A stretch of 64,000 bases of DNA, from assembly GCA_001466705.2 (NCBI GenBank), contig LATX02000183.1:496001-560000 (forward strand), in the 5' to 3' direction. The notes under the pieces are model-generated. The model was not told the origin of the DNA, did no database searches, and worked only from the letters and a program-made list of their open reading frames with translations. Below are positions 58,801 to 64,000 of this stretch, piece by piece (position 1 is the stretch's first letter; each line of letters begins with the position of its first letter). Position numbers and translations under genes: made by a program. Origin of the DNA: Moniliophthora roreri (taxonomy: Eukaryota; Basidiomycota; Agaricomycetes; Agaricales; Marasmiaceae).

Positions 58801-59764
58801 ATTACAGTATATTAGTGCTATCTCTAAAATCCTAAAAGTGTCTCAGTGAGATAATGGAGGCTTCAGCAAGTCAGGACTCACATAAAATGTACATAGAAAA
58901 CGTCTCCCCCATGGCATAGTCATCCGGGAAACTCCATTTCCGACGCCGCACACCTTCATCCCTTGGACATACAAGAATCCGGGCTGCATCGTGGCGTCAT
59001 AAACATCCCTCGGCACGTGTCCCCAGTCCTCGATAGCTTTCAAAAAAGTGATGCTACCAAAAGGTGCTGAAGTGCAACTTGAATGGCATCGGTAGTGAAC
59101 AACCAAGGAGGGACCGATAACGGGGTACAAGAAATCATTTTGACGAGTTTCGTACTTGTCCAAGAGTCTGAATGCAACGAGGGAGATGATGAAATAAAGT
59201 GTCTGTGCGCCAGATGCAAGAACGGCAGGAAGCCATGGGTGCTACGAAGAAACTGTAACGAAATCATTGCTAGTTCCATTGTGCATTGAAGTGTGGCGAG
59301 ATCATACCCCTTCATTATGTCCACAGAAGCCAGAGGTGCATACTCCGCGCATATGCTTGCGAATCCTCCTCCAGAAGTTGTAGTGGCTTGGCTTCGCTGA
59401 GGAGGATTGTCGCTCGTTGATCGTGACTGAAGGATGAAATGCAGATGATAACCATATAGGTGATCGGTTGCTCATTTAGATTAGAGGCAGAGCATAGCTT
59501 ACAGCTCCATTTTTGGACCGATATACACCGTCAGGGAGAAAAAGGAGGGTGAGGTCGTGAACAGTAACACCGGCATGTTGGCACTAGTTGGAGGAGATGA
59601 TACCAAAGGTCTTAGACCCAATTTTTGCAAGTTGTGGATACCTGGATAGGTAACGCGGCTGGCCGCTTGTGATACGTCCTCTCCCAGGAGTCTCCTCTCA
59701 TAAGGTCCACGCCCCGAGGATTTCATCAGGCGCGCTGTTTCGGGCTGTTTAGGAGCAGCACCGG
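58801..59764 (-). CDS. Unidentified multi-exon gene with hydrophobic segments
   Basis: Coding-like text in several frames joined by GT-AG signals. Candidate start region MKSSGRGPYERRLLGED or MPVLLFTTSPSFFSLTVY. Then comes, after an intron (GAGCT|GTAAGC at about 59505), HDQRATILLSEAKPLQLL. A further exon reads WLPAVLASGAQTLYFIIS and VAFRLLDKYETRQNDFL, and the 3' exon reads RDEGVRRRKWSFPDDYAM and ETFSMYIL. It is convergent with NPC1. Frames and exon order cannot be settled by eye, and no family was recognised, but the length and hydrophobic stretches suggest a small membrane protein. Confidence 0.35.
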
Positions 59765-59996
59765 ACAGGCCAAATTCCTGATTCCTTACTCGCTGATTCA
59801 GTGAATGCCAATTTCCCGCGTACTCGCTCGGTCCGATATGCATCCAGTTTGGCCCAAAATTATTAGCCAGGCGAAAGCGACAACCTGGAATACTGATCAC
59901 ATTCATCGTATCAGCATGACAACGTAGGCACTCACGAGCAATATCTGAAGGTATGTGACATGTGTAGTTCAGCTCACCGCATCCATAATATGACAT

Positions 59997-60298
59997 TACC
60001 CTATGGTGAGAATCTTCTCATTACAATAGCGATTGATATTGATTACAAGTCCAGGATGTTGCTACAGTGGTGGAGGAATGCTATTCCAGTTCTGACTGCC
60101 CGCTCTGTCAGGGACAGCGAGCATTTGATACCGGCTCTCCCCAAGTTGAACTTGGCCTTATTCGGTTGTTTCTTTCACTCACATTTCGGTTTGCTCTCCA
60201 TGCATTATCAGTTTGTATTACTTTATGTCAAGTGCTACTCAGATTTTACCCGTGATACTTCCAAAAATTGGCGGATCTCTTCAGTTACACGTACGTAC
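59997..60298. other. Spacer between the unknown gene and DPH1
   Basis: 302 bp with no supported gene; it holds 3' flank of DPH1. Confidence 0.4.
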
Positions 60299-62138
60299 TC
60301 AGTCGTTAAACCTTGCACGAGTCCGTGATACAGCCCATGGTGTTGCAGCAGCATAAAAGTCCATCGGGTACGCCTTGTCCGACCTGTTGGTATGCTTTGT
60401 ACTACCCTCCAACTCTTCCAGCCATCCTGTCTCGAAACCACCGCCACCAATGGCGAGCGCTGCTTCATAAGGACTCAGAAGCGGTCTGTCAAACGCATAC
60501 CCCCAATCTATGGAAAGACGCGGACAAGAGGTTTGTATCCAGGTCGTCACGTTCGGCTCTACACTTTTTCGGCTGGAGGCCAAATTATTAAAGAGCGCTA
60601 GCTTCGCCGGAGACAGTTCTGACAGAAGGATAGGTATGTATGGTATCGGCGTCCGACTGCTTGCTAGTTGATGAGTTATTGCCTATTAAGTAAAGTTAAT
60701 ACTTGATGGGAAGAGGAAGAATAGAGAGAAAGGTGACCGACCCGCAATTGTCGGAAACTTCCTTGTCGCCCTAGAGTGCCAAGGATCACACCCCATAGTG
60801 GTCTCTCGTCTTCTTTATTCCTCGCCTTGACAGAGCTCGCTACCGCGCTAGACCTGTCTTCGGTGCCCCCACCGTCCATTACTGGCGCTTGGTAATCAAT
60901 GCTTCCCTTTGCCTTTCGGATTGCATCACCTCTTATCCGCCTCATCTCTGTATGCTCGTAGCGCTCCCAAGTGAGCTTCTTCGAGTATGGGTCATATCGA
61001 AACGCAGGAACACTGGGATTAGCAATCATTATAGACTCCAGGTGAAAACGACCATCGCCTAGATAACTAAAGAAAAAATCATTTACTTAAGCTTCTCCGA
61101 TTTAGATTCAACGCACGTACATGATAGCATCAACGTCTTCACCTAGTCCAGGAGCAGTACATCCAAGGATTTCACCAGGTGAAAGAGGTTTGGAACGGGG
61201 AATAGTACACGAGTATTCTCCACTCCATAATGCGGAGGCAGAAGAAGAGGCTGTAGTCTCAGGGAGTAGAGAGTCCGAAAGGTCCTCTTTCAAACGCTGT
61301 AACGCAGCGACGAATTGAATGGTAGACACCAAGGCGAGTCGGGTTGGTTGCGATGTTCGTGACATGGGCTGCTCCACAGGAGAAGGATTAGAGTCAGAAG
61401 TTGGACCTTCAATCCTGAGATGAGGTGTGACTGTAGATATTTGTGTACCGGCTGGAAGCTTTCTCTGCTCATCTTCAGAGCCCAGCAACGATTCACGAAA
61501 GAGGTCTCTGTCATCCGGAAAGTTTCGACGAATCGTGTGATGCAAATGATCCGAGTCGATAGATATTTCGACAAACACATAGAGCGTTTTGATAGTTGTC
61601 TGATCCATAGGGACTGTACATATAACATATTAGCTGTGAGTTGCACATCGGATGGATGAAAACGCACCTAGACAACTATGGCCGTAATGAACCAGAAGAT
61701 CGCAGCCCAAAGCAACCGCGGTATAATCGTCAACGCAGCACGCTCCATAAGTAACATCACCAAGAATAGTCGTCAGAGCGTCGGTGAATCTACACAAAAT
61801 TTCAAGATCGATACAGGGCAAGAAAGTATGGTCGCGAACCGTTCAATGATATCGCTTATAACACAGGCGAACATTTGAAGCCCTTCTGGCATTTGCAATC
61901 CAACCATCTTGGACTCATTCTTGCGAATATGCCAAATCGTTTTGTGTATCTCGAATGAATAATTTGATGGGAGGAGTTTGATCGCTTCGTTCAGCTCGAC
62001 ATCTTCTAGGATTTCCTGAGGAATCTGGTTGCGAATTTGTACGGGTGCTGCAGATGAGAGTGGCTTCTTGGACTTTGTACCAATGAAACGGCGACGCGGC
62101 TTGCTCGCATTGGCAGAAGGAGAACCGTTATCCGACAT
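60299..62138 (-). CDS. DPH1: Diphthamide synthesis protein 1
   Basis: Catalytic subunit of the Dph1-Dph2 radical-SAM-like enzyme that moves the aminocarboxypropyl group to a histidine of translation factor EF2, the first step of diphthamide. Exons read [17 protein letters not shown] (62138), [68 protein letters not shown] text, [15 protein letters not shown], and near the end [19 protein letters not shown] with YPMDFYA. The three cluster cysteines are visible in YGACC, HYGHSC and TSCPRLS. The N-terminus is longer than usual, with a basic NLS-like run. The C-terminus after YPMDFYAA is short. Divergent from the RNPS1-like gene. Confidence 0.93.
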
Positions 62139-62233
62139 GGAGGTCAGGGCCAATTTCCGAATCGAGTTTGAATAAGGACGTGGGAACCTTAGTGTCACAG
62201 AGACTGTCACGCCCTTCTCTAGCCAAAACAGCC
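62139..62233. promoter_or_regulatory. Bidirectional promoter of DPH1 and the RNPS1-like gene
   Basis: 95 bp between start codons. No TATA box, but a GC-poor, TCACAGAGAC-type segment lies in it. Confidence 0.5.
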
Positions 62234-63159
62234 ATGTCCGAACGGGGTCGCTCAGCTTCACCCAAGCCCATTCAAGATGCGGATATTGACATGGACTTGC
62301 GAGACGAAAAGCCAGATGCCAAAGTCATTATTGTAACCAACCTTACACGAAACGTGGTCGAAACTCACCTTCGAACCATCTTTGGTTTCTACGGCCAAAT
62401 TACCAAAATTGATTTACCTGTCTTCGGAAAATGTAAGTTGGAAAATAACTATTAGATGATAGCGTACTGAATCTCTTTCCGAAACTAGCAGGACAAAACA
62501 GAGGCAAAGCAGCACTCGAATTCGAAGCACCGGCAATGGCCCATAAAGCCGCCTCACATATGAATGGAGGACAGTTGGATGGAGCCGTGTTAAAGGTCGA
62601 ACTTTCCGACTTGCCTGTTCGCTCACGCTCGCGTTCTCCAAGAACTCGCAACGGCCGTGATGGACCAAGGTCACATTCCCATTCCATCTCTCGCTCTCGC
62701 TCCCGTTCACCTCCCCGGTATCGTGGAAAGGGTGGCGAGAACTACCGCGACTCTTATCGCAGTGGTAGAGGTGGAGGCTTTGGGAGAAGGCCGGGTAGAG
62801 GGGCTGGTCGCGGAGGAAGAGATTTCCGTCGTGGTGGAAGCAGGTCGAGATCGAGGTCCCCGGTTCGTAGAGGAGTTGGGCCAAGAAGACGTTCCCCGAG
62901 CTACTCTCGTGGGGGGTATGGTCGCATGCGTAGATCCAGGTCGCGCTCGCGATCGTATTCAGTGCGTTCGAGCCGTTCTCGTTCATTCACCCGTTCCCGT
63001 TCCCGTTCTCGGTCGCGGTCACTATCCTACTCCTCTCGATCCTACTCGAGGTACAGTCGAAGCAGGAGCAGGTCGTTTAGCCCGCGAGGAAGGAGTAGGA
63101 CCAGAAGTTTGAGTCGAGATGATATCAGGGACAGCAGGTCCAGGTCGCCTGTAGATTAG
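62234..63159 (+). CDS. RNPS1-like SR protein
   Basis: Two exons. Start [13 protein letters not shown] (62234). An RRM follows: [31 protein letters not shown], then, after an intron at about 62433-62490 (acceptor AGCAG), [35 protein letters not shown]. The C-terminal 190 residues are Arg/Ser/Gly-rich ([31 protein letters not shown], and long SRSRSR runs). RRM first and RS last, with EL(S)DLP at the RRM end, is the RNPS1 order. RNPS1 belongs to the ASAP/PSAP complexes and the exon junction in animals. A generic SR factor remains possible. Confidence 0.83.
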
Positions 63160-63470
63160 ATACCCAAAGCGCTAGTCACATACATTGCTGTCTTGATGTT
63201 GCTGCTTGTATTCGCGGCCTAGCTTGAGTGCATCCCCACTGCCTGTATGGAGATGTTATAATACGCAATTAAGGATGCCCATTACATGGAAGCTGCTTCA
63301 GGGTGTTCCTGTAGTATTGCAAAAAGCCGAGTCTGCCTTGGCTACATGATTGCCTACGCAGGTACTATTTCCCACCGTTCTTCTCTTCTGTATTGCCATT
63401 GGGGGTACGTATATCTGCGCAAATCGTCATCTAGCCTTTGGGCCGAGTACTTTTAAGCTACCTTAACAGC
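63160..63470. other. Spacer after the RNPS1-like gene
   Basis: About 311 bp with 3' flank and probable promoter of the next gene. No repeat was seen. Confidence 0.4.
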
Positions 63471-64000
63471 GTGTCTTCATCTCACGGTCCCTCTGTACCC
63501 GGGCAATGGCATAAATCGTCAAGGTCATCCCCAAGCTCCTATACCTCAAAAGCACCTTCACTCAAAAAACGACGCCCTCACGACAGCCAAGGCCGCGAGT
63601 ATGGTCGCAATCTTGAAAGAGGGGGAGAAAATTGCAAAACCATGTTCTCGAGACCATGTGTCTACAAACAGAAAGACCTGGGCAGTCTCCATAGACAGGA
63701 TGGAAGAGTATGGCCCCGCTCATTACCAGATGATATCCGGACCGCACTGCGCAGTTTTCTTTACTCTCTGTACGGATGGCATATTCTCCATCTCCTCCAC
63801 AATACCCACACCCATACTCGTTCTTTCACGGGTTCGCTCGTAATGGAGGAAAATCGTCCTGGATTGCCGTGGACAACTGTGGACATTGTGTACCCTTGGG
63901 ACGGCGTCGATCAGCTTGTTTTGTTATACTCGAACCGTTCGGGCCGTCGTCCAGATACGTGCAAAAGATTTCTCCTATGTGAAGGACTCTTGGCAAAAGT
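63471..64000 (+). CDS. Open coding stretch of a partial gene at the right edge
   Basis: The frame through 63471 stays open to the window end without a stop, about 530 bp. It reads SHGPSVPGQWHKSSRSS, SLKKRRPHDSQGREYGRN, VWPRSLPDDIRTALRSF, TVDIVYPWDGVDQLVLL. An acceptor-like AACAG lies directly before it, so it is probably an internal exon. Other frames have shorter ORFs with less consistent text. I do not recognise the product. The first 50 residues look disordered, the later part folded. Confidence 0.4.
   Translation, partial: MSSSHGPSVPGQWHKSSRSSPSSYTSKAPSLKKRRPHDSQGREYGRNLERGGENCKTMFSRPCVYKQKDLGSLHRQDGRVWPRSLPDDIRTALRSFLYSLYGWHILHLLHNTHTHTRSFTGSLVMEENRPGLPWTTVDIVYPWDGVDQLVLLYSNRSGRRPDTCKRFLLCEGLLAK

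Overview
The window is a stretch of nuclear genome from a filamentous basidiomycete fungus, most likely an Agaricomycete (mushroom). Nearly every gene is broken by short GT-AG introns of about 45-85 bp with CTNAY-like branch sites. Genes are packed on both strands with 90-400 bp between them, and the gene set is fungal: a KAR9-like protein, homoisocitrate dehydrogenase, ALG11, SND2/TMEM208, polyporopepsin-like aspartic proteases and a mushroom-type transposase relic. Coordinates given are whole coding spans including introns. Exon joins were worked out by hand from splice signals and reading frame, and are marked where they do not settle.

Layout. 1-16 kb: a KAR9-like coiled-coil gene running off the left edge; an LRR protein; a small membrane coiled-coil protein; a WG/GW-rich protein; LYS12 and a CDT2-like WD40 gene sharing one short divergent promoter; ARL1 and a WKF-domain protein also divergent. 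16-29 kb: an F-box-like protein, ALG11, HEM1 (5-aminolevulinate synthase), ARG8, CWC21 and an ABHD5/CLD1-type hydrolase. 29-46 kb is the accessory-looking part. Two closely related secreted aspartic proteases in opposite orientation bracket a SFR1/MEI5 recombination gene with internal repeats, a small mitochondrial-type protein, a small secreted protein, a CpG-depleted relic block, a broken Kre9-like secreted gene, an SDR, a METTL3/IME4 m6A methyltransferase and a transposase pseudogene. 46-64 kb returns to housekeeping genes: SND2/TMEM208, a SNAPC4-like multi-Myb protein, TAF8, FMN1, uS11m, QCR9, a LYR protein, NPC1/NCR1, one unidentified gene, DPH1, an RNPS1-like SR protein, and an open coding stretch cut by the right edge.

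How genes relate. There are no operons, but many divergent pairs share promoters of about 95-135 bp: LYS12/CDT2, ARL1/WKF, TAF8/FMN1, uS11m/QCR9 and DPH1/RNPS1. Mitochondrial function recurs (HEM1, ARG8, LYS12, uS11m, QCR9, the LYR protein), as do secretion and membrane traffic (ALG11, ARL1, TMEM208, NPC1).

I found no clearly new multi-gene system. The best leads are a long insertion inside the second zinc finger of the METTL3 homologue, the inverted protease pair around a variable island, a CpG-depleted relic, fresh tandem repeats inside SFR1, and a tryptophan-glycine-rich protein resembling Argonaute-hook platforms. I saw no tRNA, rRNA or CRISPR array by eye.
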